From CALNZV01 sp942491115 (GTDB lineage Bacteria; Desulfobacterota; Desulfobacteria; Desulfobacterales; UBA5852): DNA of 64,000 nucleotides. A program made the position numbers and the translations under genes. Positions 16,488 to 25,302 of the stretch are shown here, one piece after another. Positions within the stretch are counted from its first letter, which is position 1. Each line of letters begins with the position of its first letter. Below the pieces are notes generated by a model, which ran no database searches, was not told the DNA's origin, and saw nothing but the letters and a program-made list of their open reading frames with translations. The stretch is taken from contig CALNZV010000020.1 in NCBI GenBank assembly GCA_942491115.1, positions 248,001 to 312,000 of the forward strand, written 5' to 3'.

Positions 16488-17141
16488 TCATCTCCCGGTG
16501 AGCAGGAGGACCACCTCGTCATAACCTTTCCGGGTGGCGATATCCAGGGCCGTACTGCCAGAGGTGTTTTGGAGATTGGGATCGGCGCCACCGTCCAGCA
16601 GGATCTGGCAGATATCAGCGTACCCCTGGGAGGCGCACAGGATCAAAGCGGTTCGCCCGAGGCGATCCGCCAGATTGACGTCGGCACCTTTTCCCACCAG
16701 GTAGCTGACCACCCCCTTGTGCCCGTTATTGGCCGCGAACATCAGGCCGCTGGAGCCATTGATGCTTTGATCGTCGAGTTGGGCCCCCTTGTCAACCAGG
16801 AGTTTGACGATATCCAGATGACCGAACTGGGCGGCCTGCATGACAGCCGTCCATCCGGCATCCCCCCTGATATTGACATCGGCACCCCGATCGATGAGTT
16901 CTTTGGCCACGGTGGTGTGACCTTCGAAAGAGGCAATCATCAGGGCGGTCCAATTTTCTGAATTGGTGGCGTTGACGGGAATCCCCTGGTCGAGAAGCTG
17001 ACGGATTGTTTCCAGATCCCCCTGGGTGGCCGCCAGCATCAGATCTTCGGTATCAGCGGCCCATCCGGAAATGACGGTTGCCGTCAGCACGGCGACCCCC
17101 AGTACCACCCTGGCAAGGTGTGCCTTTCGTCGACAGGCCAT
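16488..17141 (-). CDS. Exported ankyrin-repeat protein
   Basis: 217-residue protein with a signal peptide (hydrophobic residues about 11-28, AAD cleavage region) followed by about six ankyrin repeats covering the rest (repeated LLDQGIPVNATNSENWTALM-type units of 33 residues). It should be a periplasmic binding scaffold; the ligand is unknown. The upstream 160 bases are AT-rich and probably hold the promoter. No partner gene is adjacent. Confidence 0.9.
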   Translation of the reverse strand: MACRRKAHLARVVLGVAVLTATVISGWAADTEDLMLAATQGDLETIRQLLDQGIPVNATNSENWTALMIASFEGHTTVAKELIDRGADVNIRGDAGWTAVMQAAQFGHLDIVKLLVDKGAQLDDQSINGSSGLMFAANNGHKGVVSYLVGKGADVNLADRLGRTALILCASQGYADICQILLDGGADPNLQNTSGSTALDIATRKGYDEVVLLLTGR

Positions 17142-17299
17142 GGATCCTCCCTTTGTGAATCGGCCTTTTTCTAATCGAAATATTCAATGATATAATTAAG
17201 AAATGATATTCTCAATAGATATTGTCTCCTGGGTACCGCCCCACTCGATAAATGGGATAAAGGATTCTCGACGCCCCATTACAGGGTACCCCGAGCGTA

Positions 17300-18106
17300 T
17301 CACTTGCCTGCCTTGAGGCGCTGAAACGCCACGACACCTGACCGTCTCAGGATCCACTCCCCGAGCCGGGGCCACAATTCGGCCAAAGCGATCAGGGGGC
17401 GCAGGGGCATCGAGTTGACGATAACCTCCGGTCGGTCATCCCGGATGGCCAAAAGGACGGCATCGGCCACCTGGCCAGGCGTGCAGGAGCCGATCAGTCT
17501 TGGCGGAGTGAGATGATGGCGGGCAAACATGCCATGGCCCGTCACATAACCCGGAAAGACCGTCGAACAACCGATGCCCGAAGCGGTCAGCTCCAGTCTC
17601 AGGGAACGGGACCACTCCGCCAGTCCCGCCTTGGTCCCACTGTATACTGCATCATAGGGTGGACCGCTTTTGGCCGCCAGTGAGGCGATGTTGACAATGT
17701 GGCCGGAGCCCCGCTCGATCATATGGGGCAGCAGCCGATGGGTCAACGCCATGGGCCCATACAGGTTGACGTCGAGCATTGCAGCAGCCAAGCTCCAAGA
17801 TTGATCGGCAAAGGCGCCCTCGCTCTCGATCCCGGCATTGTTCACCAGGATGTCAACGCCCCCAGGCCTGCATATAGCCTTCTCGGCCAGTGCGTCCCGC
17901 TGTTCAGGGTTCGTCAGATCCCCGGCAATGACGGCAATTCGGGACCCGGCGTCCGCCAATCCCTTAGCCACTGCCAGAAGACCCGGTTCGGAGCGGGCGT
18001 TTAGGATCACCTCCGCCCCTGCCCTGGCAAACGCATCGGCAATGAAGGGGCCGATCCCCCGGGAACCGCCGGTCAACAGGACGCGCTTTCCGCGGAGACG
18101 GATCAT
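17300..18106 (-). CDS. Short-chain dehydrogenase/reductase
   Basis: 268-residue NAD(P)-dependent oxidoreductase. Cofactor motif TGGSRGIG lies at about 12-19, NNAG at about 88, catalytic Ser in NIASLAAKSG at about 140, and the YxxxK pair in YDAVYSGTKAGL. A C-terminal extension of some 35 residues ends in a helix that could touch the membrane, as in acyl-CoA or lipid SDRs. GGGAG precedes the ATG chosen; a longer frame starts 22 codons upstream. The substrate is unknown. Confidence 0.9.
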   Translation of the reverse strand: MIRLRGKRVLLTGGSRGIGPFIADAFARAGAEVILNARSEPGLLAVAKGLADAGSRIAVIAGDLTNPEQRDALAEKAICRPGGVDILVNNAGIESEGAFADQSWSLAAAMLDVNLYGPMALTHRLLPHMIERGSGHIVNIASLAAKSGPPYDAVYSGTKAGLAEWSRSLRLELTASGIGCSTVFPGYVTGHGMFARHHLTPPRLIGSCTPGQVADAVLLAIRDDRPEVIVNSMPLRPLIALAELWPRLGEWILRRSGVVAFQRLKAGK

Positions 18107-18194
18107 TGGGACTCCCTTTCGCATCGAAAATAGACTGGAGTATCGAGGAGGAGAGATGGCACGCTTCCCCATGCCAATGGCGTGGGATCCGGGG

Positions 18195-19643
18195 TCAGGC
18201 CGGGTCCACCGACCTCAATCGCTGTATGGCCAGAACGGTGATATCGTCGCTCTGGGCTTCGCCGGCGCAAAACTCGCGGATCTCCACCTTGAGGCGCTCC
18301 ATCAGATCGTCGGCCCCTGCCCCTCCTCGATCGATAATCTTCTGAAGCCGCTGTCGCCCAAAAAGCCCGCGGGTGGACGAAAAGGCCTCTGTGACACCGT
18401 CGGTATGACTGATGAGAATGTCCCCTGGAGCCATCTTCAGCCATCGAACGTCGAAGCGGCTTTTTCTCGACAGGCCCACCGAAGGCCCGGAGGGTTTCAG
18501 GGTATGGGAAATGCCCTTTTCCCCCACGATACATGCCTCCTCGTGACCGGCATTGATATAGGCCAGGGTCCCCGATGCAAGATCGATGACTCCGAACAGG
18601 AGACTGGCAAACATGCCCATCCGGCCGTGGTTTTCGACGATATACCGATTGGTCAGGGGAATCGCTTTAAGGGGATCAAGGAATTCGGACGACCCCATGG
18701 AAGCGTCCGGAGGTGTCGGGAGGAGATCGTCCCCGGCCCGGATGGTGATACCGTCGAGTTCCGTCTGGCCGGAAAATAGTCGAATCAGGCTGCGAAAAAG
18801 CCCCATATATAGCGCTGCCCCGACACCTTTGTCGCATACGTCGCCGACCACCCATCCGATAAGGCCACTTGGGAGAGAGAATACGTCATAAAAATCGCCG
18901 GCGACCTGTTGCGCCGGTTCGAACCAGGCGAACACGCGCCATCCGGGAATGTCGATTAGGGTTTCGGGCAGGAAATCCTGCTGGAGACGACGGCCTTTTT
19001 CCAATTCCCGGTCGAGAGCCTCAGAATAGCGCTCCGCGGCCTCCTTGGCTTGCTGGATGGTGTGATAGGAGGCATCCAGTTGTTGGTAGAGCTGGATATT
19101 TTCCAGAACCAGGGCGATTTGATCCGTTGTCATCTGGATGATTTCGGTGTGCCGGTCCTTGAAGTGGCCGGGCTCGGGGTGCATGAGGGTCAGGATGCCG
19201 AACAGCATGTCCCCTCTGAGGATGGGAACGGCCAGGGCGGACGCCGTTCGGTATGGCTGATCCTCTAACAATACCCACCGCTCATCGGATGCCGTGTCAT
19301 GAACGATGCCGATCTTTCGGTGCCGCCTCACCCAGCCCGCCAGGCCGTCATCGATGACTTTTCCCACCAGGAGATTACGCTCATTATCGGAAATACCGTT
19401 CTGCGCCAGAATACTCTCGGTAACGGCCTCTTGATCGTCGAACAGAAATAGGCTGCCACAGCAGGCATCGGTCAGGTGAACCGCAATATGGAGGGTTTTT
19501 CTCATGGCCGATTTGAGCATCCCCGTCTCGCCGACGGAGTGGGCCATCGCGACAAAATTTTCCAATAACTTGATCTGAGCCTGATAAGCAATCCGTTGCT
19601 TCTTGAGATGCTCCAACTCGGTCTGACAGATGTCAGGGCTCAT
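18195..19643 (-). CDS. GAF-domain PP2C/SpoIIE-type phosphatase
   Basis: 482-residue cytoplasmic signalling phosphatase with a GAF sensor domain (about residues 35-190; ASALAVPILRGDMLFGILTL), a coiled-coil linker (about 195-235) and a C-terminal SpoIIE/PP2C domain with AGDFYDVF, GDVCDKGVGAALYMG, NAGHEEACIV and SHTDGVTEAF. Together with the phosphatase at 14429 it gives two phosphatases of this class within 5 kb, with different sensor domains. A GTG start 13 codons upstream has a closely spaced GGGAGG, so the N-terminus is uncertain. Confidence 0.9.
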   Translation of the reverse strand: MSPDICQTELEHLKKQRIAYQAQIKLLENFVAMAHSVGETGMLKSAMRKTLHIAVHLTDACCGSLFLFDDQEAVTESILAQNGISDNERNLLVGKVIDDGLAGWVRRHRKIGIVHDTASDERWVLLEDQPYRTASALAVPILRGDMLFGILTLMHPEPGHFKDRHTEIIQMTTDQIALVLENIQLYQQLDASYHTIQQAKEAAERYSEALDRELEKGRRLQQDFLPETLIDIPGWRVFAWFEPAQQVAGDFYDVFSLPSGLIGWVVGDVCDKGVGAALYMGLFRSLIRLFSGQTELDGITIRAGDDLLPTPPDASMGSSEFLDPLKAIPLTNRYIVENHGRMGMFASLLFGVIDLASGTLAYINAGHEEACIVGEKGISHTLKPSGPSVGLSRKSRFDVRWLKMAPGDILISHTDGVTEAFSSTRGLFGRQRLQKIIDRGGAGADDLMERLKVEIREFCAGEAQSDDITVLAIQRLRSVDPA

Positions 19644-19808
19644 GGCTTCGGCCTGGCAACAGGGTGGCGAATGGATCCCCACGGGCCTCCCGGGGGGGCG
19701 GGCGATATTGATGATAATGGAAATCTCTTGGAATTTCGGACAGAAAAAGCCTTCATGAATCCATAATAAACATCAAAACCGAAAAATACAGATCTGTACC
19801 CAGAGGTA

Positions 19809-22265
19809 TCAGGCCGCCGACGGTTTTTTTCGATATAGCCTGAGACTGTTCATGACGACGGAGATGCTGCTGAATGCCATGGCAGCGGCGGCGAGGATGG
19901 GGTGAAGCTCCCGAAGGAACACTGGAAGCTGCTGGAATGGATAGAGGATACCGGCGGCCACCGGTATGAGGAGCACATTGTATCCGAAAGCCCAGAAAAG
20001 GTTTTGCCGGATGGTTCTCATGGTGTCCCGGCTGAGACGAATCGCCTTGGGAATGCCGTTGAGATTGCCGCTTGACAGGATGACGTCTCCCGTCTCGATG
20101 GCCACATCGGTCCCCGTGCCGATGGCGAAACCCACATCGGCACGGGCCAGGGCCGGGGCATCGTTGATACCGTCCCCGACCATGCCGACCATACGCCCGC
20201 CAGTCCGGAGCCCCTGAATCCGGTTGGCCTTGTCCTCGGGGCGAACCTCGGATTCCACCTCCTCTATGCCCAAATGCCAGGCGACGGCTTTGGCGGTTTC
20301 CGGGTTGTCGCCGGTGAGCATGACTGGCTGAATGCCCATTTTTTTGAGGGTCCGGATCACATCGGCCGCTTCTTCTCTTACCACATCCGATACCGCAATG
20401 AGACCGGCAATGCGGCCGTCGACCGCCGCCGCCATCACCGTGTTTCCCTCTGATCTGAGATTTTTGATGGTTCCCTCCACACTGATCGTATCCGTGCCGT
20501 TTTCCGTCAGCCACGCGGGTCTGCCGACAAGAACCCTGCGATCGTCGACTGTGGCGGCGATTCCCGACCCCCCGGCGGCCTTGAAGCCAGTGGGAGAGGG
20601 TAGAACAACGCCTTTTTCATCGGCATAGGCCACGATGGAACGGCCTAGGGGATGTTCGGAACCGTTCTCGGCCCCGGCGCAGAGTCGTAGGAATCCGTCC
20701 GGATTGCTCGAAAATTCGCCCATTGGCACCACATAGGCGACGGTGGGCTTTCCGACGGTGAGGGTTCCGGTTTTATCAAGTACGAGGATCTTCAATCGAT
20801 TGGCGGCCTCCAGGGCCTCGCTCCGCTTAAAAAGGATGCCGTTCTCGGCCCCTCGCCCCGTTCCGGCCATGATCGCCGTGGGCGTTGCCAATCCAAGCGC
20901 GCAGGGGCAAGCGATCACTAGCACCGCTACCATCCGGATCATGGCAGGCACAAGCTCACCGCCCACCGCCCACCAGATGCCGAAAGTGACAAGGGCGATG
21001 ACGATGATGGCGGGCACAAAAACCGCAGCGATCCTGTCGGCCGTGGCCTGGATCGGGGCTTTACTGCCTTGGGCCTGCTGGACCAGTCTGACGATTTGTG
21101 CCAGGGCCGTGTCACGCCCCACTTTTTCGGCCCTGATCCTCAACATGCCGGAGCCGTTGATGGTGCCTCCCGTAACCGGATCGCCGGGACCCTTGTCCTG
21201 GGGGATGGACTCACCGGTCAGCATGGATTCGTTCACCGCCGAATCGCCCTCCAACACCGTTCCATCCACCGGCAACCGCTCTCCTGGCCGAACCATCAGC
21301 ACATCGCCGACACGGACGCGCTCGATCGGTCGGTCCACTTCCCTTCCATCCTCGATCACGGTGGCGGTTTTGGGCCTTAGGCCCATCAGTTTACGAATGG
21401 CGTTGCCGGTTTTGCCCTTGGTACGGGCTTCGAGCATTTTCCCCATCTTGATCAGGGTAATGATCACTGCGGAGGTCTCGAAGTAGACATGTCCTCCGAA
21501 GCCGGCCAGCAGGACACCGATCGAATACCCGTAGGCCACGGAGGATCCCAGGGCGACAAGGACATCCATGTTGGCGCTGCGGTTGCGGATGCTCTTAGCG
21601 CCTCCAACGTAGAAATCCCATCCGGTAAAAAACTGAACCGGCGTGGCCAGCACCAGAAATAGAACGTCCATCCAGAGGGAATGGCTCCACTCACCGAGAA
21701 AACCGAAGTCCCGCCCCATGCTCAGGGCAAACAGCGGTAGCGTAAAGAAGACACCAACGGCGAATTTGACGGTCTGGCGGTGGATGAGTGAGGACGGGTC
21801 GTGGCCCGCGCGTTCTTCCCCCTCATGATCTGGGGAAACGGCCCCGAATCCCGCCTTCTCGATGGCCGAAACGATGTCCCCTTCCGCCAGCATGGTCGGA
21901 AGAAAAGACACGCTCACCCGCTCGGAGGCGAAGTTGACGGCGGCATCCACAACCCCCGGCGTTCGCTTTGTCAGGACCCGTTCGATATTGGCCGCACAGT
22001 TGGCACAACTCATCCCCGTGACCGGCATGTCGATCCGGGATACGGGCACCCCGTAACCGGCCTTCTGGATGGCATCGATCAGGACACCGAGTTCAACCGA
22101 ACCGTTTCCGGCGGTCCTCACTTCCGCCTGCTCGCTGGCGAAATTGACGGCAACGTCCACAAGGCCCGGCACACGCATCGTCAGGGTCCGCTCGATATTG
22201 GCGGCACAGTTGGTGCAGGTCATCCCTGTCACGTGAAGCGTGTAGCGGTGCTGATCGTTGCCCAT
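19809..22265 (-). CDS. copA: Copper-exporting P1B-type ATPase
   Basis: 818-residue Cu(I) efflux pump of the inner membrane. Two N-terminal metal-binding domains carry MTCTNC (C17, C20) and MSCANC (C87, C90). Eight membrane helices are expected. Core motifs are TGES (about 350), the CPC transport site (C453-P-C455 in ACPCALGLATPTA), the phosphorylated Asp D497 in DKTGTLT, and GDGINDAPAL near the C-terminus. It follows copZ with a 4-base gap. No CsoR or CueR gene is adjacent, so its metal sensor lies elsewhere. Confidence 0.97.
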   Translation of the reverse strand: MGNDQHRYTLHVTGMTCTNCAANIERTLTMRVPGLVDVAVNFASEQAEVRTAGNGSVELGVLIDAIQKAGYGVPVSRIDMPVTGMSCANCAANIERVLTKRTPGVVDAAVNFASERVSVSFLPTMLAEGDIVSAIEKAGFGAVSPDHEGEERAGHDPSSLIHRQTVKFAVGVFFTLPLFALSMGRDFGFLGEWSHSLWMDVLFLVLATPVQFFTGWDFYVGGAKSIRNRSANMDVLVALGSSVAYGYSIGVLLAGFGGHVYFETSAVIITLIKMGKMLEARTKGKTGNAIRKLMGLRPKTATVIEDGREVDRPIERVRVGDVLMVRPGERLPVDGTVLEGDSAVNESMLTGESIPQDKGPGDPVTGGTINGSGMLRIRAEKVGRDTALAQIVRLVQQAQGSKAPIQATADRIAAVFVPAIIVIALVTFGIWWAVGGELVPAMIRMVAVLVIACPCALGLATPTAIMAGTGRGAENGILFKRSEALEAANRLKILVLDKTGTLTVGKPTVAYVVPMGEFSSNPDGFLRLCAGAENGSEHPLGRSIVAYADEKGVVLPSPTGFKAAGGSGIAATVDDRRVLVGRPAWLTENGTDTISVEGTIKNLRSEGNTVMAAAVDGRIAGLIAVSDVVREEAADVIRTLKKMGIQPVMLTGDNPETAKAVAWHLGIEEVESEVRPEDKANRIQGLRTGGRMVGMVGDGINDAPALARADVGFAIGTGTDVAIETGDVILSSGNLNGIPKAIRLSRDTMRTIRQNLFWAFGYNVLLIPVAAGILYPFQQLPVFLRELHPILAAAAMAFSSISVVMNSLRLYRKKPSAA

Positions 22266-22269
22266 TGCC

Positions 22270-22479
22270 TTACTCCGGATCCGCTGGATAGTTCATTGCT
22301 TCCAGTTGGGCCCGTATGGTCGATTCGGTGGCGGGGGCCGCCCATTTCACAACAATGCGCTTTCCGGCGGCGTCGCCCTCCACCGAGGTGACCCCTTCAA
22401 TCTCCGCCAGTTCGGTCCTGATGGCGTTGACACAGTGACCGCAGGAGATCGCAGGAACGCTAAACGTTTGTTCGGCCAT
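22270..22479 (-). CDS. copZ: Copper chaperone, HMA domain
   Basis: 69-residue single heavy-metal-associated domain with the Cu(I)-binding SCGHC loop (two Cys near 13 and 16) in the first beta-alpha turn. It passes copper to the N-terminal domains of CopA encoded 4 bases downstream. The His inside the loop is common in such chaperones. GGAGAAGGG precedes the ATG. A terminator lies upstream, so copZ-copA starts its own transcription unit. Confidence 0.92.
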   Translation of the reverse strand: MAEQTFSVPAISCGHCVNAIRTELAEIEGVTSVEGDAAGKRIVVKWAAPATESTIRAQLEAMNYPADPE

Positions 22480-22543
22480 AACCCTTCTCCTTTACTGCCT
22501 CAATTCAATAGGGCGTCACCGTTGCGATGGACGATGGCTCCTG

Positions 22544-22574
22544 AAAAAAAGCCCCGGTTCGGGCTATCCGGGGC
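22544..22574 (-). terminator. Rho-independent terminator
   Basis: On the minus strand GCCCCGG (22574-22568) pairs with CCGGGGC (22557-22551) and is followed by seven T (22550-22544). It ends the transcript of the 57-residue protein before copZ. Confidence 0.85.
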
Positions 22575-22643
22575 CTGTTATTCGGTTGTCGGCCCGTTGG
22601 GGCCGATTGCTGGTGGGTTCACCTGTGCGCTTTCGGTCGAGGC

Positions 22644-22817
22644 TCAATTAAGGCAGTCTTTGGACCGCTTTCCACTCTCTTTAGCGACCTCCTGATAGCA
22701 ATCCCTGTGCTCGTCCAGTGTGGAGGAGCAGTGGTCGCAATGCCTAATGTCGTCCTTGAGGCGGTCATGTTCATCCCGAACGCATTTGGATTCACTGGAT
22801 GAAAGGTGTCGGCTCAT
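22644..22817 (-). CDS. Small Cys/His-rich protein (57 aa)
   Basis: 57-residue soluble protein, MSRHLSSSESKCVRDEHDRL at its start, with five Cys (12, 27, 30, 40, 55) and several His, including HCDHC at 26-30. The rest is highly charged and helical. There is no signal peptide. It has a textbook AAGGAGG site, and a strong terminator follows 70 bases after its stop. The Cys/His content and position directly upstream of copZ-copA suggest metal binding or a redox role, but I recognise no family and the link is inferred. Confidence 0.75.
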   Translation of the reverse strand: MSRHLSSSESKCVRDEHDRLKDDIRHCDHCSSTLDEHRDCYQEVAKESGKRSKDCLN

Positions 22818-22937
22818 GGGAAACCTCCTTTACCATTGATGTCAAATGGATCCCGGGTCGGTATTCGACCATCTAAGATCTATAAAAATCCTAAGGGCTC
22901 GCGGTCTCAAAGTCAATGCAGCCCCAAAGCGGAGAAA

Positions 22938-23741
22938 TCAATCGGGAAAGCTTCCGGTGTCGAGGTATGCCTGAATGAGACGGTCGTCGATGATTTCAGA
23001 AAATCGGGTGCCGTTGCGACTTCTCCGTTTGTAGAATGCGATGCAGTCGTGAACGATGTCGACCACCCGGTCTTCGGAGCAGATGTCGGGCAGTTCGGTG
23101 GCGAGTCGGGGATGACGACCGAGTTTCCCTCCCAACTGAACCCGGTATCCCCGCTTCCCGGGTGCGAGGGATCCCGTCGGACACGCCTCGATGCATTTTC
23201 CGCAATGGACACAGCGATCGAGAGCCACTACCGGATGGTTTTCGGCACCTACCCTCAGGGCATCTTCCCGACACACCTCCTCACAGGCGCCGCATGCCGT
23301 GCAACCGATATCGGTAATCCCAGGCGAACAGGCACCGATGATGCCGATGTCCTTGATCTGCACCTGGGAGCAGGCATTCGGGCAATCCGCTATGGCGACT
23401 CGGAATTCGTGGTGAAAGCGGAGCTGACCCCGGACGGTTTTCTTGAGAAATCCCAGAAGGTCCTCCGCTTCGAGGATCCGTCGGATGCGACGGGCCAGAT
23501 CTGCGCCATCCACCGCCTGGTTGGGGCAGCCGCTGGGACCGAAGCAGGTGTCGAGCTGATACCCCCTCATCTCGGCTTCCATGCCGCTGAGGTATCGCCT
23601 CTGGGTGGCGTTGACCTCTGCCATGGTCACCAGGAATTTACCGGCATCGGCCGCCTCTTTCTCGACACGGGTCTTTACCCGCTTTCGCACGAAAAAGGGC
23701 ACTTTCCGAATGGCCTGCTCGGCCTCTTTACTCCATTTCAT
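22938..23741 (-). CDS. Small siroheme/Fe-S reductase-like protein with PCP_red and ferredoxin domains
   Basis: 267-residue fusion. Residues about 1-45 match the PCP_red helical domain (KWSKEAEQAIRKVPFFVRKR). A half-size nitrite/sulfite reductase domain follows, with the four cluster/siroheme cysteines (CFGPSGC and DCPNAC, about 66, 72, 120 and 124) and KDIGIIG. A two-cluster ferredoxin insert has CTACGACEEVC and CVHCGKCIEACP. It resembles low-molecular-weight or anaerobic sulfite-reductase-like proteins of anaerobes; whether it reduces sulfite or only handles siroheme or electrons is unknown. The ATG with GGTGAG upstream is preferred over a GTG three codons earlier. Confidence 0.85.
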   Translation of the reverse strand: MKWSKEAEQAIRKVPFFVRKRVKTRVEKEAADAGKFLVTMAEVNATQRRYLSGMEAEMRGYQLDTCFGPSGCPNQAVDGADLARRIRRILEAEDLLGFLKKTVRGQLRFHHEFRVAIADCPNACSQVQIKDIGIIGACSPGITDIGCTACGACEEVCREDALRVGAENHPVVALDRCVHCGKCIEACPTGSLAPGKRGYRVQLGGKLGRHPRLATELPDICSEDRVVDIVHDCIAFYKRRSRNGTRFSEIIDDRLIQAYLDTGSFPD

Positions 23742-23911
23742 GATGCTCACCAGTATGTCGATCGGCAGGAGTCGCCCGCAAACCGGGCCGATGACGTCAG
23801 TATCCGATAGTAGCCGGAAACGGGTTCACCCCCAATGACTCAGGTCAAGAAAGGGGGGCTTGTAACCAGAAAAAAGGGATCGAACGGACACAAGCCGGTC
23901 GGGAAAGGGGA

Positions 23912-24595
23912 TCAGGAATAGTCGCCCGAGGCCATCTGCCCGACCGTCACCTCGCGGAGGCGGCCGTCAGAGTAAAACAATAGAGGCGATGGATCCATCC
24001 GGAGTGCGTCGAGCAGGTCTTGGGCCCTGGGTCCATCCCATGCCCGGGTGGCCCAGGCGGCCAATCCGCGGTGATAGGGATCGGCGGAGGATAGAAACGG
24101 CAACAAAAGCGGGCCGACGCAAGCTGTCTGGGTCGGTCGGGCATGGGCATATCTGCCGAGGCCCCAGAGCAGCCCCCGCTGGAGCCCTTCATGCTCTAAA
24201 AAATTACCGTCTACACGAATATAGGAGACCAGAATACCACCGTATTCGGCGGCGATGCCCTCATGCCGTGCGGCGGCTTCCCCCATGGCCTCGGGGGCGC
24301 CCCACCCGATGCCCCCCGACTCGTCGTTCAAAGTCCACATGAGGCGCCGCATAACCACACGGGCCGACTCCATATCGGTGGCAGCCAGATGGTCGACCAC
24401 GACGCCAAAGGCCGAAACGGCCCTCCACCGAACCAGCTCGTCCCGGTCGCAGAAAAGCCCGATGATCGGATTCACCGCTTTCCTTCCCGGGAGGGCCGAT
24501 ACCTCAGTCATGGCCTCATCGAAACGGCCGCTGGCGAGCAGCCCTCGGATTCGCTTTCTCAGCGAACGGAGGGAGAAACGGTGGGGGTCGTCCAT
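23912..24595 (-). CDS. HEAT-repeat protein, DVU0298-like
   Basis: 227-residue all-helical protein with HEAT-like repeats (EVSALPGRKAVNPIIGLFCD, LVRWRAVSAFGVVVDHL, GLQRGLLWGLGRYA, YHRGLAAWATRAW). It resembles the DVU0298-type family found in sulfate reducers, which is of unknown function and probably a protein-interaction scaffold. The ATG at 24595 with GAGGGACAG upstream is preferred to a TTG 14 codons earlier. It lies 43 bases behind the DsrE gene in a run of same-strand redox genes. Confidence 0.75.
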   Translation of the reverse strand: MDDPHRFSLRSLRKRIRGLLASGRFDEAMTEVSALPGRKAVNPIIGLFCDRDELVRWRAVSAFGVVVDHLAATDMESARVVMRRLMWTLNDESGGIGWGAPEAMGEAAARHEGIAAEYGGILVSYIRVDGNFLEHEGLQRGLLWGLGRYAHARPTQTACVGPLLLPFLSSADPYHRGLAAWATRAWDGPRAQDLLDALRMDPSPLLFYSDGRLREVTVGQMASGDYS

Positions 24596-24638
24596 ATCGA
24601 TCTGTCCCTCGCAGCTATGAACCGGTGGGAACGCCAAC

Positions 24639-24986
24639 TCAAAACGTGATGATGTCGTAACCCTGGCTCTGGAACCGGGCCATTGCCGGATGACCGTTCA
24701 TCTCGTCCAAAAGCGGCAGCCCCTCTCGGATGCTCCCGTCAATCACATCGAGCTTTTTGGAGCAGGCCCTGCAGGCGCCGGCCACAAGCCCTTTTTCTTT
24801 GGCCTTCACCCAAAGCGGATGAAGATGGTGCCTGGGATTGGCAAGCTTGGGAACCAGTTTCGTGGCCCCCCCTTCCATCACGATCTTGACCTCGTCTCCC
24901 CGGCTGCTCATGTCCAGTGCATTGAGCAGCACGTGGACAAAACATATGGGGGAGCCGTTGAATACGAACATGGCCACTTTTTTCAT
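24639..24986 (-). CDS. DsrE-family protein
   Basis: 115-residue cytoplasmic protein of the DsrE/DsrF-like fold. Motifs are KKVAMFVFNGSP at the start and GACRACSKKLDV with C72 and C75, where the family's reactive cysteine lies. DsrE proteins carry sulfur as persulfide or act as small sulfurtransferase subunits. No DsrF or DsrH partner is present. GAGGAAAAACCC precedes the ATG. Its neighbours are a ferredoxin and a flavodiiron protein rather than dsr genes, so a role in redox stress or peripheral sulfur trafficking is possible. Confidence 0.85.
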   Translation of the reverse strand: MKKVAMFVFNGSPICFVHVLLNALDMSSRGDEVKIVMEGGATKLVPKLANPRHHLHPLWVKAKEKGLVAGACRACSKKLDVIDGSIREGLPLLDEMNGHPAMARFQSQGYDIITF

Positions 24987-25057
24987 GGGTTTTTCCTCGG
25001 TACCCTCCGGTGGGTCGCGCCCGTCCCGGGATCGACACCATCTGACACGCTGCCGCC

Positions 25058-25255
25058 CTATTCCTCTTCCCAGTGGATGCAGTCTTGGGGACAAAATTTG
25101 ATGGCATCGTTCACATCCGCCTCAGGGTAGCACTCCAGATCCGCAATTTCCACGAATCCTGCATCGTTTAGCCTGAACAATTCGGGGTAGAGATCGAAGC
25201 AGCCGCCGCACAGGGTGCAATCACCGATATCGAGGACGGGAACCTTTTTGGTCAT
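25058..25255 (-). CDS. Single-cluster [4Fe-4S] ferredoxin
   Basis: 65-residue ferredoxin with C13, C16 and C19 (CTLCGGC) and C55 in FCPQDC as the expected cluster ligands, plus extra Cys at 42 and 59 that may form a disulfide, as in Desulfovibrio-type ferredoxin I. It ends in an acidic WEEE tail. GGAAGG precedes the chosen ATG. It lies 47 bases after the flavodiiron gene, so it may supply or take electrons there, or serve the adjacent DsrE protein. Confidence 0.93.
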   Translation of the reverse strand: MTKKVPVLDIGDCTLCGGCFDLYPELFRLNDAGFVEIADLECYPEADVNDAIKFCPQDCIHWEEE

Positions 25256-25302
25256 GGGCCTTCCTTTTTCGAGCACCGAGGGATGGCATCCATACATCCC
25301 CC

